Source of the DNA: Pseudoalteromonas sp. S16_S37
GTDB lineage: Bacteria > Pseudomonadota > Gammaproteobacteria > Enterobacterales > Alteromonadaceae
Length of the DNA stretch: 48,596 bases
Direction of reading: 5' to 3'
Assembly (NCBI RefSeq): GCF_014694405.1
Contig: NZ_JAAUWV010000034.1
Span: 1-48,596, forward strand
Within the stretch, counting starts at the first letter, position 1. Every line of letters starts with the position of its first letter. The position numbers were made by a program, and so were the translations under genes. The notes below the pieces were generated by a model, which saw nothing but the letters and a program-made list of their open reading frames with translations, was not told the origin of the DNA and searched no databases. Below are positions 1 through 8,333 of the stretch, one piece after another.

Positions 1-84
1 TGGACAATGCCGATAAGAAATTGGAAATCGGCCTTGAATCGATTTATGATCGAATTCGAAGACCGATTAAAAGATGTTATTTAA
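1..84 (+). CDS. IS256-family transposase, C-terminal end (partial)
   Basis: The first 27 codons of the window read as the tail of a mutator/IS256-type transposase, with the family's usual ending PIRNWKSALNRF followed by EFEDRL, then a stop at 82-84. The rest of the element lies upstream, so whether the transposase is complete cannot be told. Such DDE enzymes cut and join DNA at the element's terminal inverted repeats. The assignment rests on this short C-terminal signature and on the repeat-like sequence just after the stop. Confidence 0.7.
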   Translation, partial: WTMPIRNWKSALNRFMIEFEDRLKDVI

Positions 85-87
85 AAC

Positions 88-117
88 TGGCAGTTACACA
101 AAATGTGTTACAGGGTC
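88..117. repeat. Right terminal inverted repeat of the IS256-like element
   Basis: Just after the transposase stop lies GGCAGTTACACAAAATGTG followed by TTACAGGGTC. This is the layout expected at the right end of IS256-family elements (GACCCTGT... reading inward). The left end is not in the window, so neither the match of the two ends nor a target duplication can be checked. Confidence 0.55.
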
Positions 118-441
118 TTTGAAGGGTGTTGTCGCCTATAATCTATTGTATAACGCAAACATAAACCCTCGTACCCATTACAAGTTACTGACAACCTAGC
201 TCAAAAATGCTAGCTTCTCACAACAATAAATAAGGATATAGATAATAACGCAGACCGTTGAGGCTATTTCGTCATTCTGAACTTGCTTCAGGAACTTCAT
301 CACTTAAACGAGTCGCGTTTACTATAGATAACCGTTTTTTACGCAAATAATAAACAATGATCTTCTCTAAACATCTTATTTTAATTTTTGGTGCCGCTGC
401 GCCTTTAAAAGTCACTCATCATTATTTTTTGGAACACTAAC
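118..441. other. Non-coding stretch with a REP-like palindrome
   Basis: No convincing gene is present. At 271-295 there is a REP-like imperfect palindrome (ATTCTGAACTTGCTTCAGGAA). It resembles the palindromes inside the 168-bp repeats at 3200-3534, so it probably belongs to the same dispersed repeat family. Confidence 0.5.
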
Positions 442-570
442 ATGACCAACAACAATTTTTCTCAAACTGCGGCTTTTATTTGGTCGGTTGCAGATCTTCT
501 GCGTGGGGACTTCAAACAATCTCAATATAGTCGCTTTTGTTTGCTATTTATCTTACTTTACGTTTGGTAA
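442..570 (+). pseudogene. hsdM: HsdM N-terminal remnant (type I restriction-modification methylase)
   Basis: Forty-two codons starting [20 protein letters not shown] and continuing [11 protein letters not shown] match the very conserved N-terminus of type I methylase subunits, which normally run to about 500 residues or more. The reading frame then changes character and stops at 568-570, so the catalytic domain is missing. Together with the HsdR tail 150 bp downstream this marks an internally deleted hsd locus. It cannot make an active enzyme. Confidence 0.8.
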
Positions 571-715
571 AGGTGGAGAGCACAATAATTGTGCGGCTGT
601 AAAACTCATATAGTGTCGTGTTGAGAAGCAAATAGTCTCTGCACTGCGGAGACAATTAAGTTTGACGCATATCAATACCTTGATTTACACCGATGAGTCA
701 CTACTGACTATCTAA

Positions 716-982
716 AATTCGCTAACAAGATATTCAGCTCAAAGAAGACAAGCCTTCACAGTACGTGATAAGTTGACTGAAAACGAAACGGTGATGAGTC
801 AAATTGCCAATAATACCCGTGAACAAGCGATGCTTGGCGATTTTCCAAAAGCAATTGATGATGCCATCTTAGATAGCAATGAAGCTCATCAAGAGCAAAT
901 GATGCAGTTGTTATCTGACCCATCTAAAACCGCTCAGTTTGCAAAAGTGGTATTTGATATGTTGTATGGGTTTAAAAGATAA
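716..982 (+). pseudogene. hsdR: HsdR C-terminal remnant (type I restriction subunit)
   Basis: An open frame from about 716 ends with LTENETVMSQIANNTREQAM and then LGDFPKAIDDAI. This matches the C-terminal tail of one HsdR subfamily as I know it. A complete HsdR has about 1000 residues, so the nuclease and helicase domains are gone. A TTG at 773 opens a 69-residue frame but has no clear ribosome site. The interval 571-715 holds a 15-bp palindrome (GCACAATAATTGTGC, 580-594) and no hsdS that I can recognise. Confidence 0.75.
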
Positions 983-1038
983 CAAAAGGGTAGTGATTTG
1001 TGGTAATGCACTCTGTCTTAAAGAATAAGAGAAAACCT

Positions 1039-1386
1039 ATGGCATTCAGTGAATTTGAAATAAAACGAATAGAAAAAGTGGTGGGTGAGGCCGTTGAAAA
1101 GCGCCGTCCGCCTGTGCATCTGCGCAATAAACTTGATATTGGCTTTCGCATTGACAACCAAACGGTGTTTATATTTGAGCGCCGCCCTGATTGGCGTGAT
1201 AAAACCCAATACAACGAGTTTGAGAATGTTAAATTCACTTATGTTAAGTTGCAAAAAATCTGGAAGATTTATTGGCTTCGGCAAAACCTAAAATGGGATG
1301 ATTACGAGCCAGACCCAACAGCGAAGAGTATTGAGCTTGCGCTTGCGGTAGTCATGAAAGATGAGTTTGGTTGTTTTTGGGGGTAG
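1039..1386 (+). CDS. DUF3024 family protein
   Basis: A 115-residue basic protein beginning MAFSEFEIKRIEKVVGEAV. The family hallmarks are visible: KRRPP near residue 25, FERRPDWRD in the middle, KIYWLRQNLKW..YEP in the second half and the ending EFGCFWG. I recall this as the small DUF3024 family of unknown function, often found near mobile elements and defence loci. I chose ATG 1039 because homologues start MAFSEFEI and a purine-rich AAGAG lies about 8 bp upstream. GTG 1000 and ATG 1006 are possible earlier starts. It lies just after the hsdR remnant and converges on the next gene. Confidence 0.75.
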   Translation: MAFSEFEIKRIEKVVGEAVEKRRPPVHLRNKLDIGFRIDNQTVFIFERRPDWRDKTQYNEFENVKFTYVKLQKIWKIYWLRQNLKWDDYEPDPTAKSIELALAVVMKDEFGCFWG

Positions 1387-1401
1387 CCTCCGACGGAATC
1401 A

Positions 1402-1415
1402 AAAGGGCGCCCTTT
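1402..1415. terminator. Perfect palindrome between convergent genes
   Basis: AAAGGGCGCCCTTT sits between the stops of the DUF3024 gene and the leftward membrane-protein gene. Its position suits a shared bidirectional stop signal. A 14-bp palindrome with no loop and a weak T-run makes this only tentative. Confidence 0.3.
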
Positions 1416-1445
1416 CATTTTCAATCCGAGGGCTTTGTGAATAGC

Positions 1446-2012
1446 TTAGCCCAAAGACGCTTTTTTAAAGTGAGCTAATGTGTGTCGAATTGGATAAATT
1501 GAGATTGCGATAATACTTGCTATGTTACATGACCAAAAAACTATTTTATACGCAGGCTTTAACTCATGGTAATCAAAATAGCCTCTTGCGATAAGTTGCA
1601 TCATCATTACAGCCATGACGATCAAAGTTGTATATAGGTTGAATCGTGTGACTAGAGAGAATTGAATATAACGTATTCTATGAATACAAAACACTGCTGA
1701 CAAAAATATAAACTGATTAATCAAAACAACGAGATAAAACACTCGGATCTTGTCATCTAATTGCGCTAAAAATGGCCCTGTAAAAAACGCCTCGAGTTCT
1801 GAGCCAATAATATGAAACATCAAGATACACAAAGCAGTAATAAAGCATGAGTGCATTTCATGCAGATGCAACGAGTTGAGATTTTTACCGCTTGCTGTAA
1901 ATAATGACCATTTACATGTAGGGAAATAGGCAACAACAAACCAAAAAACAATTAAGAATTCGTAACCTTTCAAGTACCAACCGATGTGATGCAAAAGCTC
2001 ATTTAATTCCAT
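1446..2012 (-). CDS. Multi-pass membrane protein, paralogue A
   Basis: A 188-residue protein with about five hydrophobic segments, near residues 17-35, 53-72, 88-108, 122-140 and 152-170. It is clearly related to the gene upstream on the same strand (2119-2679). Shared blocks include HE.xSCF.TA..xLxFHxIGSExE in the first third, QLIARGYFDYHEL and a C-terminal W.CN...YPIR. I do not recognise a named family. A terminator lies between the two genes, so this one may need its own promoter or read-through. Function unknown. The charged histidine and arginine residues kept at membrane borders suggest more than a structural role. Confidence 0.8.
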   Translation of the reverse strand: MELNELLHHIGWYLKGYEFLIVFWFVVAYFPTCKWSLFTASGKNLNSLHLHEMHSCFITALCILMFHIIGSELEAFFTGPFLAQLDDKIRVFYLVVLINQFIFLSAVFCIHRIRYIQFSLVTRFNLYTTLIVMAVMMMQLIARGYFDYHELKPAYKIVFWSCNIASIIAISIYPIRHTLAHFKKASLG

Positions 2013-2062
2013 GTGCGGTCCTTTAATGGCATTTTGGTTAACTAGTTTACCTTACTAAAAAC

Positions 2063-2089
2063 AAAAATGGCGATCATAGATCGCCATTT
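2063..2089 (-). terminator. Rho-independent terminator of the 2119-2858 unit
   Basis: On the minus strand AAATGGCGATC-TAT-GATCGCCATTT is followed by a T-rich run. It lies about 30 bp after the stop of the 2119-2679 gene and before paralogue A. Confidence 0.8.
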
Positions 2090-2118
2090 AACATGAATGA
2101 ATTTTATATGTAAGAGAT

Positions 2119-2679
2119 TTACTCTACAGCAGTTTTTCTTTGCTTCAAGTACTCTTTGATTGAGCGAATAGGGTATGAGCAGAGAGCTCCTACAGCAATA
2201 AAGTTGCAAAGCCAGCCACCAACTACATAAATCACACTTAGTTCATGATAATCATAGTATCCGCGGGCTATTAACTCCATACCTAACAGCATCATGACAA
2301 CCAAAGAACTATAAGTGCATATTCTTGCTGTTGCTGAAAAAGTGCACCCTCTAATAAGGTGTAAACATACTAATGTTAGAATAAATGAAAACCTAACAAT
2401 TATCATCGTGGTATAAAATAGCTTGATTCTCTCATTACTATCTAGTTGAAGAGATAATATGAGTTGCTCAGTTTCAGACCCAATCAAATGAAAAATCAAA
2501 AAAGAAAATGCAGTTAAAAAACAAGAGTATAGTTCATGTCTCTGTACTGAAAATGGGTCTTTTTTTATCCCAAAAAACAGCTTCCATTTCATTTTTGAGA
2601 ACTTATACAACCAAAATAGCACTATTAAAAGTTCTATTACTTTTAGCACCCAACCAGCGCTATAAAAAAATTCATTCAT
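2119..2679 (-). CDS. Multi-pass membrane protein, paralogue B
   Basis: A 186-residue protein with about five hydrophobic segments, paralogous to the next gene on this strand. The blocks RHELYSCFLTAFSFLIFHLI, GSETE and MELIARGYYDYHEL align without effort. It begins 23 bp after the stop of the 51-residue GG-peptide gene, reads in the same direction and ends at a terminator, so peptide and membrane protein probably share one transcript. I infer a function tied to the peptide (sensing, transport or self-protection), but nothing in the sequence proves this. Confidence 0.8.
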   Translation of the reverse strand: MNEFFYSAGWVLKVIELLIVLFWLYKFSKMKWKLFFGIKKDPFSVQRHELYSCFLTAFSFLIFHLIGSETEQLILSLQLDSNERIKLFYTTMIIVRFSFILTLVCLHLIRGCTFSATARICTYSSLVVMMLLGMELIARGYYDYHELSVIYVVGGWLCNFIAVGALCSYPIRSIKEYLKQRKTAVE

Positions 2680-2702
2680 GTTCCTTCCTTTGATTTAACT
2701 TT

Positions 2703-2858
2703 TTAGCATTTGCAAGAGTATAATGTAGGCCAAAAACTCCCCTGCGCTTTGTATGGCAAAGTAATGTCTCCAGTTCCACCACCCACGAGTTGCGCTTTAT
2801 CTTTTGATAACTCTTTTAGTTTCTTCGTTTTAATAGTTAGTTTCATTGAGGTTTTCAT
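2703..2858 (-). CDS. Small GG-motif peptide, possible RiPP precursor
   Basis: A 51-residue gene overlooked by length-based calling. It starts MKTSMKLTIKTKKLKELSKD, continues KAQLVGGGTGD and ends LYSCKC. AAGGA lies 8 bp before the ATG. The basic N-terminus with L..LS.D and a GGG break resembles the leader of the short class I lanthipeptide-like precursors that I recall from Pseudoalteromonas genomes. The C-terminal part carries Ser, Thr, Trp and two Cys, plausible sites for modification. No modification enzyme (LanB, LanC, YcaO, radical SAM) lies in the window flank. It heads the unit that encodes membrane paralogue B. The alternative is an ordinary small basic peptide. Confidence 0.55.
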   Translation of the reverse strand: MKTSMKLTIKTKKLKELSKDKAQLVGGGTGDITLPYKAQGSFWPTLYSCKC

Positions 2859-3766
2859 TATCCAATTCCTTATCTTTGGGTATACATTCCTTACCTCAAC
2901 GCGAGAAATTAACGTATTTGGTACAAAATAGCAACAAGCTGAGTGGCGTTAATTTTCACGTAACGGTTTGGTTTGTATAAATTTATTAATAATTAGGCGC
3001 CAACTGCAACAACCTATTTGCGAGTTGACTAGGTTATGTTACGTTTTTCGCTTTGACTGAACAAACATTTTTAGATGATAAGCGAGGTCTCAAGTGCTTT
3101 TGTTTAATCGCTTTTATTCAATAATAAAAAGGATCATATTACTTTGTGCAACCTAGCAATTATGTTGAACAGCAAATGATAGGTTATGTTAGACCCCTAC
3201 CTTCGTTAGGATGACGCTGTAGTAGTTGACGCATTCGTGGTTGATGTAATCGTGGTCAGCATATTAATAGGATTAGCATTGGCAGGTTTATTAATCGTTT
3301 AGCGTGTCGCCCTGAACTAGTTTCAGGGTCTTCCTTCGAGTCACTCTGGCTGTGCAACAGATCCTGACCTTCGTCGGATGACGCTGCAGTGGTTGACGCA
3401 TTCGTGGTTGATGTAATTGTGGTCAGCTCATGAATGGGATTAGCATTGGCAGGTTTATTAATCGTTTAATGTGTCGCCCTGAACTGGTTTCAGGGTCTTC
3501 CTTCGAGTCACTCTGCATGTGCAACAGATCCTGACCTGCGTCAGGATGACGAGGTATATAGGAGAGGTGAGCATTACTGTATCATTTTATTCAGTTTTTA
3601 TTAGCATTAAAATCATATGGTTACCTGAAATTTATTGGCAAAGCCACACCACTGAACATGTCATTCAACACAAAATCAGCTAAACACCATACTGCCGTCA
3701 GGTGTTTTAAAATCAATTTATATAACTTGGTGACTTATTCACACACACTAATACAAAGGATAAGTG
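2859..3766. other. Non-coding stretch of about 0.9 kb
   Basis: No gene is convincing on either strand. The stretch holds the promoter side of the peptide unit, two scattered copies of TAGGTTATGTTA (near 3031 and 3180), the 168-bp tandem repeats at 3200-3534 with a third fragment, and the leader of the 3767 gene. Confidence 0.6.
3200..3555. repeat. Tandem 168-bp repeat with REP-like palindromes
   Basis: Unit 1 is 3200-3367 and unit 2 is 3368-3534, nearly identical in sequence and length. Unit 3 is only the first ~20 bases (3535-3555). Each unit holds CCCTGAACTAGTTTCAGGG or its variant with CTGG in the centre. The unit junctions carry a second palindrome of the form ATCCTGACCTGCGTCAGGAT. Both look like REP-type elements, and the differences between copies fall mostly outside the palindrome arms. 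Confidence 0.85.
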
Positions 3767-4657
3767 ATGCGTTATATATCTATGCCCATTCTGTCATTGT
3801 TTTGCATGCTCACGATGAGCGTGAAAAGTATGGCCCAAGATAAGCCCTGCGTGGCAGAGCAAGAATACTTTGGCGAGCAGCCGCCGGGTTTAATACCAAA
3901 ACTGTTCGACCCTAAAATTGTCTCTCCTGAGGGGCGCTTTGAAGGGGGGACGTTTAACCATGATATGACTGAGTTTTATTTCACTCGTAAAAATGGCAAG
4001 TATAAAAAGCGCACCTTTTTTGTTATCCGTTATGAAAATGGTTGCTGGGGGGAAGAGGCTGAAACGGATATTCGCTGGCCGCAATTTTCTGCTGATGGCA
4101 AGGTGATGCGCCTTGGTAAGCAGTATAAAGAGCGTACAGCAACAGGTTGGTCGGCGCCTAAAAGCCTAGGCACGTTTATACAAGAGCAGGGGCATGGTTT
4201 GTCTGTGTCGGCAAACGGAACTTACTATTTTCCGTTTTATAAAAAACAAGATAATGGCCATGGCAACATCGGCTATTCAAAGCGAGTGAATGGCCAATAC
4301 CAAGACCCGATAAAGCTGGGGCAACAGATCAATACCGGTGAGTGGATAGCACACCCTTATATTGCACCCGATGAATCATATTTAATGTGGGATGTGGTGC
4401 GCGATGTAGGTCATGGTGGGTCTGACATTTATATCAGCTTTAAAAATAAAGAAGGAGAGTGGCTACCTGCCATCAATATGGGCGAGCATATTAACACTGA
4501 CTCTGATGAAAGTTCGCCTTGGGTTAGTCATGACGGAAAATACCTATTTTTCTCTCGAGGTGATTGGTATCGTCGAGCAGATGGCAGCAAAAACTGGGTG
4601 GGTAGAAGTTACTGGGTGGATGCAAAAGTGATCGAAAACTTAAGACCTAAACTCTAA
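3767..4657 (+). CDS. Secreted WD40-like (PD40) beta-propeller protein
   Basis: A 296-residue protein with a type I signal peptide (MRYISMPILSLFCMLTMSVK, probable cut after SMA near residue 23). The mature part carries several propeller-blade signatures of the TolB/PD40 kind: FNHDMTEFYFTR, PQFSADGKVMR, LSVSANGTYYF, PYIAPDESYLMWD and SPWVSHDGKYLFFSRGD. This pattern marks a periplasmic or exported six-blade propeller, usually a binding rather than a catalytic module. The start is ATG 3767, because AAAGGA lies 6 bp upstream while the GTG at 3764 sits too close. Substrate unknown. Confidence 0.8.
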   Translation: MRYISMPILSLFCMLTMSVKSMAQDKPCVAEQEYFGEQPPGLIPKLFDPKIVSPEGRFEGGTFNHDMTEFYFTRKNGKYKKRTFFVIRYENGCWGEEAETDIRWPQFSADGKVMRLGKQYKERTATGWSAPKSLGTFIQEQGHGLSVSANGTYYFPFYKKQDNGHGNIGYSKRVNGQYQDPIKLGQQINTGEWIAHPYIAPDESYLMWDVVRDVGHGGSDIYISFKNKEGEWLPAINMGEHINTDSDESSPWVSHDGKYLFFSRGDWYRRADGSKNWVGRSYWVDAKVIENLRPKL

Positions 4658-4886
4658 CCCTAAGCGCGGCGCAGTCATCAGTTGGTGGTTGCGCTTTAGG
4701 CGGCAAAAGTTAAGCACCGAGTATAAGTAAGGTGTTGGCTTAGGTTGTTACGAGGTAGCAGTGAGTCATAATTTCGTCATTATAGTATCGTGATTTCGTC
4801 ATCATTTATTTCTGAAAAGGTAACAATGGGGCCGTATCTTCTGCGACTTGTTAATTTTAGTCGTTCACTTAGAAGTAGAAGTACAG

Positions 4887-6653
4887 ATGAAAAAGCCTCT
4901 TTCAGTTAGTTTTGCCGCAGCACTTACTTTGTCAGGATTAACCCATGCCATATCGGCACACGCGCAGCCTTTAGTTTTCGATACACAAGTAAAAGTTGTT
5001 ACCGCTAATTTATGGCATGATTTAAGTGCCAAGGCACATTACTACGAAGCAGGCGTTGCCGAGTTTAAACACTTAGACGCCGATATCATTTTTACGCAAG
5101 AAGCCGATGGTGCCAGTGCTCGCCTTGCAAATGACCTTGATATGTATTTGTGGCAAGGCAGCTACGCGGCAAGCTCAATGGGTATTTTGTCTAAATTTCC
5201 GATCAAACAGGTGATAGATACTGATACAACGGGTAGTCATATTGGTGCGGTATTAGATATTAATGGTCGCGATGTGGTGGTTTGGTCAAACCATTGGAAC
5301 TATAAGCAATATGTATCTTACGATGCACGCGGTGGCAATGGCACAACGTGGGCGGCGCGCAAACACTGCCAAGCTGTAAGTGATAGTAACGAGTTAGATG
5401 CCCTGAACGACCAATCACAGCGACCGATTCAGGCAGCCAGTTTACTGCAAAGTTTAAAGCCTTTTATTGAGCAGGGTATACCCGTGATTGCAGGTGGTGA
5501 TACCAATGAGCCAAGTGGTTTAGATTGGCGTGCCAACACTGCCAATATGTTTGATCATAAAGGCACGGTATATGATTTTAAATCTCATCGTATCGTGCGC
5601 GCTGGCGGGCTGACAGACAGCTATCGCAAGCTTTATCCAAATCCTGTTACGCATCCTGGGATATCGTGGCCGTTTAGACAAGAAGATAGCTGGACCAAAG
5701 GCAGCACTTACATTAAAGAATGTGGCAGAGCATTAGATGACAGAGATCGAATCGACTTTATTTATTACAACCAACAGGCCGATGGTGTGAGCTTACAAAG
5801 TGCTGCGTTTGTGGGGCCACGTTTTAATACCTACTTTAGTGGCCCCGATGGGCAAGATGCGCAGCATAATTGGCAAGACCCTTACGTAGGGCGATTGGTT
5901 AATAGCGAAACACAAACGCATGAGTATGGCATTTATGACTTCCCATCGGATCACCTGTGGTATCAAACGTCATTTATCATTAAAACGCCGTCAGATAAAA
6001 GTACAAGTGTGTCGCTTGATAACAATGCCAAGTTTGATAATGTGCTATTAAGTGCAGCAGGCACCGATCTGCAAGTAACATTTACACTCAGCAATAGCCA
6101 ATATTTAGGCAAAGATAGTAACTACTTGGTCAATGTCTCGAGCAAAAACGCAGGACCAGCGGACCAAAGTGGTGGCAGTGTTAGTATTTCGAGCAATCAG
6201 TTTGAGCAACAAATTTCTTTACTGATCCCTAAGCGCTTTTTAACCAGCCAACTAGCGCAAAATGATATTCAATTGCGCTTATTCCATCACAACGGTGCAT
6301 CTCTTCGCGTGGATGCGGTGTACGATTTAAGCTGGGCAGCAATCGGTGCTGTGATTGACTTGGGCGCTACCACCAATACCACCATTAGCGCCTCCAAAAC
6401 GGTTTATGGCGTTAATGAACCTATTGTTGCCAATTTTAGCAATGCACCGGGCAACGCCAAAGATTGGATTGGGATTTACCACAAAGGCAGCCCAAGTGAC
6501 GGCTCAGTTTATTCGATAGACTGGCAATATATAAATGGGCAAACGTCAGGTAGTAGAACCTTTGCAGGATTAGCAGCGGGGGAGTATTTGCTAAGAGTGT
6601 TTGCCGATAATGGCTATACGTTGCTTGCGCAAACAAGCTTTGTGGTGCAATAG
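4887..6653 (+). CDS. Secreted endonuclease/exonuclease/phosphatase-family enzyme
   Basis: A 588-residue exported protein (signal peptide MKKPLSVSFAAALTLSGLTH, cut after AHA). The EEP fold is shown by VVTANLWHD, FTQEADG (metal-binding Glu), VVWSNHWNY, VIAGGDTNEP (Asp and Asn of the active site), RDRIDFIYY and the final SDHLWY. Such enzymes cleave phosphodiesters in DNA, lipids or nucleotides. The substrate here is unclear. A C-terminal module of about 100 residues starting near residue 490, with NAPGNAKDWIGIYHKG and a glycine-rich end, looks like a separate beta-sandwich domain seen on secreted hydrolases. The start is ATG 4887, which gives a proper signal peptide. A strong terminator follows. 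Confidence 0.85.
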   Translation: MKKPLSVSFAAALTLSGLTHAISAHAQPLVFDTQVKVVTANLWHDLSAKAHYYEAGVAEFKHLDADIIFTQEADGASARLANDLDMYLWQGSYAASSMGILSKFPIKQVIDTDTTGSHIGAVLDINGRDVVVWSNHWNYKQYVSYDARGGNGTTWAARKHCQAVSDSNELDALNDQSQRPIQAASLLQSLKPFIEQGIPVIAGGDTNEPSGLDWRANTANMFDHKGTVYDFKSHRIVRAGGLTDSYRKLYPNPVTHPGISWPFRQEDSWTKGSTYIKECGRALDDRDRIDFIYYNQQADGVSLQSAAFVGPRFNTYFSGPDGQDAQHNWQDPYVGRLVNSETQTHEYGIYDFPSDHLWYQTSFIIKTPSDKSTSVSLDNNAKFDNVLLSAAGTDLQVTFTLSNSQYLGKDSNYLVNVSSKNAGPADQSGGSVSISSNQFEQQISLLIPKRFLTSQLAQNDIQLRLFHHNGASLRVDAVYDLSWAAIGAVIDLGATTNTTISASKTVYGVNEPIVANFSNAPGNAKDWIGIYHKGSPSDGSVYSIDWQYINGQTSGSRTFAGLAAGEYLLRVFADNGYTLLAQTSFVVQ

Positions 6654-6675
6654 TTTTATCACCATTTTATAAAAA

Positions 6676-6710
6676 CTGAGCCAGCATCACGCTGGCTCAG
6701 TTGTTTTGTT
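6676..6710 (+). terminator. Rho-independent terminator
   Basis: CTGAGCCAGC-ATCAC-GCTGGCTCAG is a perfect 10-bp stem followed by TTGTTTTGTT, 22 bp after the stop of the 4887-6653 gene. Confidence 0.9.
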
Positions 6711-7066
6711 CAAGCTCTCTGCCAGCGCGCTGACGCCATTACATATCTCGCATAACGAAAGTCATGCAGGCGTTTAAGTGCGCCTGATGCATATTCAAGC
6801 TTAGCTCTATCCTATAGAGTGTTCGATTGAGAGGCTTTGAGTTCGCTTACCAATGGAGTTATGGTATTTAAGATTGACCACGAAGTTACGTCTTGCGCCT
6901 TATCACGAGGCAGCCCTCAATTATCAACATTTTAGAAATACGCCTGAAAAGGGCCCTCGAATGGATAAGCCGCAGTGTACTCTATTTCATGGTTGTGATA
7001 CTTTTCTGACTATTAATGAACGCTTGCTTGGGAAGCCCTAACAAGCCAATTAGAAAACAAAATTTT
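6711..7066. other. Region upstream of recR without a gene
   Basis: About 350 bp without a convincing gene. In many gammaproteobacteria ybaB directly precedes recR; here it does not. This stretch presumably holds the recR promoter. A 62-codon frame at 6853-7041 overlaps the region but has no family resemblance. Confidence 0.5.
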
Positions 7067-7669
7067 ATGCAATTATCACCTAGTTTAACGGCGCTTATTG
7101 AAGCGCTGCGTTGTTTACCAGGAATAGGCCCAAAGTCAGCGCAACGGATCGCATTTCATCTTTTAGAGCGTGACCGAGACGGTGGCACACAGCTTGGTAA
7201 TAGTTTGACAAAAGCCATGCAGGTCATTGGTCATTGCCAATCTTGTCGAACTTTTACTGAAAATGAGCATTGCGATATTTGTCAAAGTATTAAACGCCAA
7301 GATAGCCGTTTGTTATGTATTGTAGAATCGCCCACCGATGTATTGGCGATTGAGCAAACAGGTCAATATCAAGGACTCTATTTTGTTTTAATGGGTCATT
7401 TGTCGCCCATCGATGGGATAGGGCCTAAAGAAATTGGTTTAGATTTACTAGAGCAAAAACTATCGCAGGGTAATATCGATGAAGTGATCTTGGCCACTAA
7501 CCCAACGGTTGAAGGCGAAGCGACAGCTCACTTTATTGGCGAACTGTGCAACAAATATCACGTTGAAGCATCAAGGATCGCCCATGGTATGCCCGTCGGT
7601 GGCGAACTCGATCTGGTTGATGGTATGACGCTAATGCATGCGTTTTCTGGTAGGCGCAAACTGAGTTAA
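7067..7669 (+). CDS. recR: Recombination mediator protein RecR
   Basis: A 200-residue protein of normal family length. In order it shows a helix-hairpin-helix ([20 protein letters not shown]), a four-cysteine zinc finger (C57, C60, C69, C72), a Toprim domain from about residue 80 ([10 protein letters not shown], and the typical [12 protein letters not shown]) and the C-terminal [13 protein letters not shown]. RecR acts with RecF and RecO to load RecA on gapped DNA. I chose ATG 7067 because family members start a few residues before PSL..LI..L..LPGIG. The longer frame from 7016 adds 17 atypical residues. It precedes a small gene and htpG, close to the common ybaB-recR-htpG order. Confidence 0.95.
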   Translation: MQLSPSLTALIEALRCLPGIGPKSAQRIAFHLLERDRDGGTQLGNSLTKAMQVIGHCQSCRTFTENEHCDICQSIKRQDSRLLCIVESPTDVLAIEQTGQYQGLYFVLMGHLSPIDGIGPKEIGLDLLEQKLSQGNIDEVILATNPTVEGEATAHFIGELCNKYHVEASRIAHGMPVGGELDLVDGMTLMHAFSGRRKLS

Positions 7670-7694
7670 GCAACACCATTATTGATGAAGTAGT

Positions 7695-7721
7695 AGCCGA
7701 AGGCGTTTGGCCTCGGCTTTT
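7695..7721 (+). terminator. Terminator-like hairpin after recR
   Basis: AGCCG(A)AGGC-GTTTG-GCCTCGGCT followed by TTTTG forms a 9-bp stem with one bulged A. It lies about 26 bp after the recR stop. Confidence 0.6.
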
Positions 7722-7751
7722 GATAATAACAATCAGATACAAGGATTATGT

Positions 7752-8105
7752 ATGAACAAACTGCTCCCATTCATATTTATTGCTCCCTTTTTATTAAATG
7801 CAAAAGAAGAGCGTTCAATATTTGTAACAACGTCCCCACCTGATCACAGTTTTATGAAGTTGGTCACCACGGACTCATATGCAAAATCGCAGCTGATCCG
7901 AGTAGGAACTACTCGTTCTAAAGAGGGTCAACGCTATATTTCTTTTGAAGAAGCGTACAGCGATTTTTTCGACGAACTTGTGACTGTTGCTAAAGAGCGC
8001 TCTAAAAAATATAACATGGATGGGGCATGCAACATCAAAGTGACCTATCAAGTAACAGAAGAGTACTATTACTTTGCTGGTACTTATGACTATTGGCAAA
8101 GGTAA
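7752..8105 (+). CDS. Small exported protein of unknown function
   Basis: A 117-residue protein with a short signal-like N-terminus (MNKLLPFIFIAPFLLNA, possible cut before KEE). AAGGA lies 6 bp before ATG 7752, which decides the start over the longer frame from 7707. The second half alternates acidic and aromatic residues (FEEAYSDFFDEL, EEYYYFAGTYDYWQ) and contains a single Cys. Its layout faintly recalls small periplasmic proteins with a heavy-metal-binding-like fold, but I cannot name a family. It lies between recR and htpG. Confidence 0.6.
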   Translation: MNKLLPFIFIAPFLLNAKEERSIFVTTSPPDHSFMKLVTTDSYAKSQLIRVGTTRSKEGQRYISFEEAYSDFFDELVTVAKERSKKYNMDGACNIKVTYQVTEEYYYFAGTYDYWQR

Positions 8106-8258
8106 ATTCTCTTATGATTGAAATGCTGTAAAAGAAATTGCAGCGTTTTGAAAATTGCCAGATACAGAACAAATGATTGAGGTAGTCTCAACTTCACTCA
8201 AAATGAACCAGCGAAAGTTACAATCTATTTCTAGTCAGAGAAAAATTGTCGATCTCCC

Positions 8259-8286
8259 CTTGAAGTTAAAAATCTCCCCCCCATAT
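8259..8286 (+). promoter_or_regulatory. Heat-shock (sigma-32) promoter of htpG
   Basis: CTTGAAG at 8259-8265 and CCCCATAT at 8279-8286 are separated by 13 bp. The known sigma-32 consensus is CTTGAAA, 13-15 bp, CCCCATnT. The site lies about 50 bp before the htpG start, as expected for a major heat-shock gene. Confidence 0.85.
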
Positions 8287-8333
8287 CTGATTGCATATTA
8301 ACACTGCATCAATTGGTTATACCGGAGAGAACA

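Noticed and set aside
580..594. attC-like site in the hsd remnant
   Set aside because: The palindrome is only 15 bp and lacks the L and R boxes and extrahelical bases of integron sites.
2710..2931. 73-codon plus-strand frame
   Set aside because: It is antisense to the 51-residue peptide gene, which has a better ribosome site and a meaningful protein pattern.
3658..3843. 61-codon frame overlapping the beta-propeller gene start
   Set aside because: Out of frame with the signal-peptide gene and without a ribosome site.
6853..7041. 62-codon frame upstream of recR
   Set aside because: No ribosome site, no family pattern and overlap with the recR leader; composition like random sequence.
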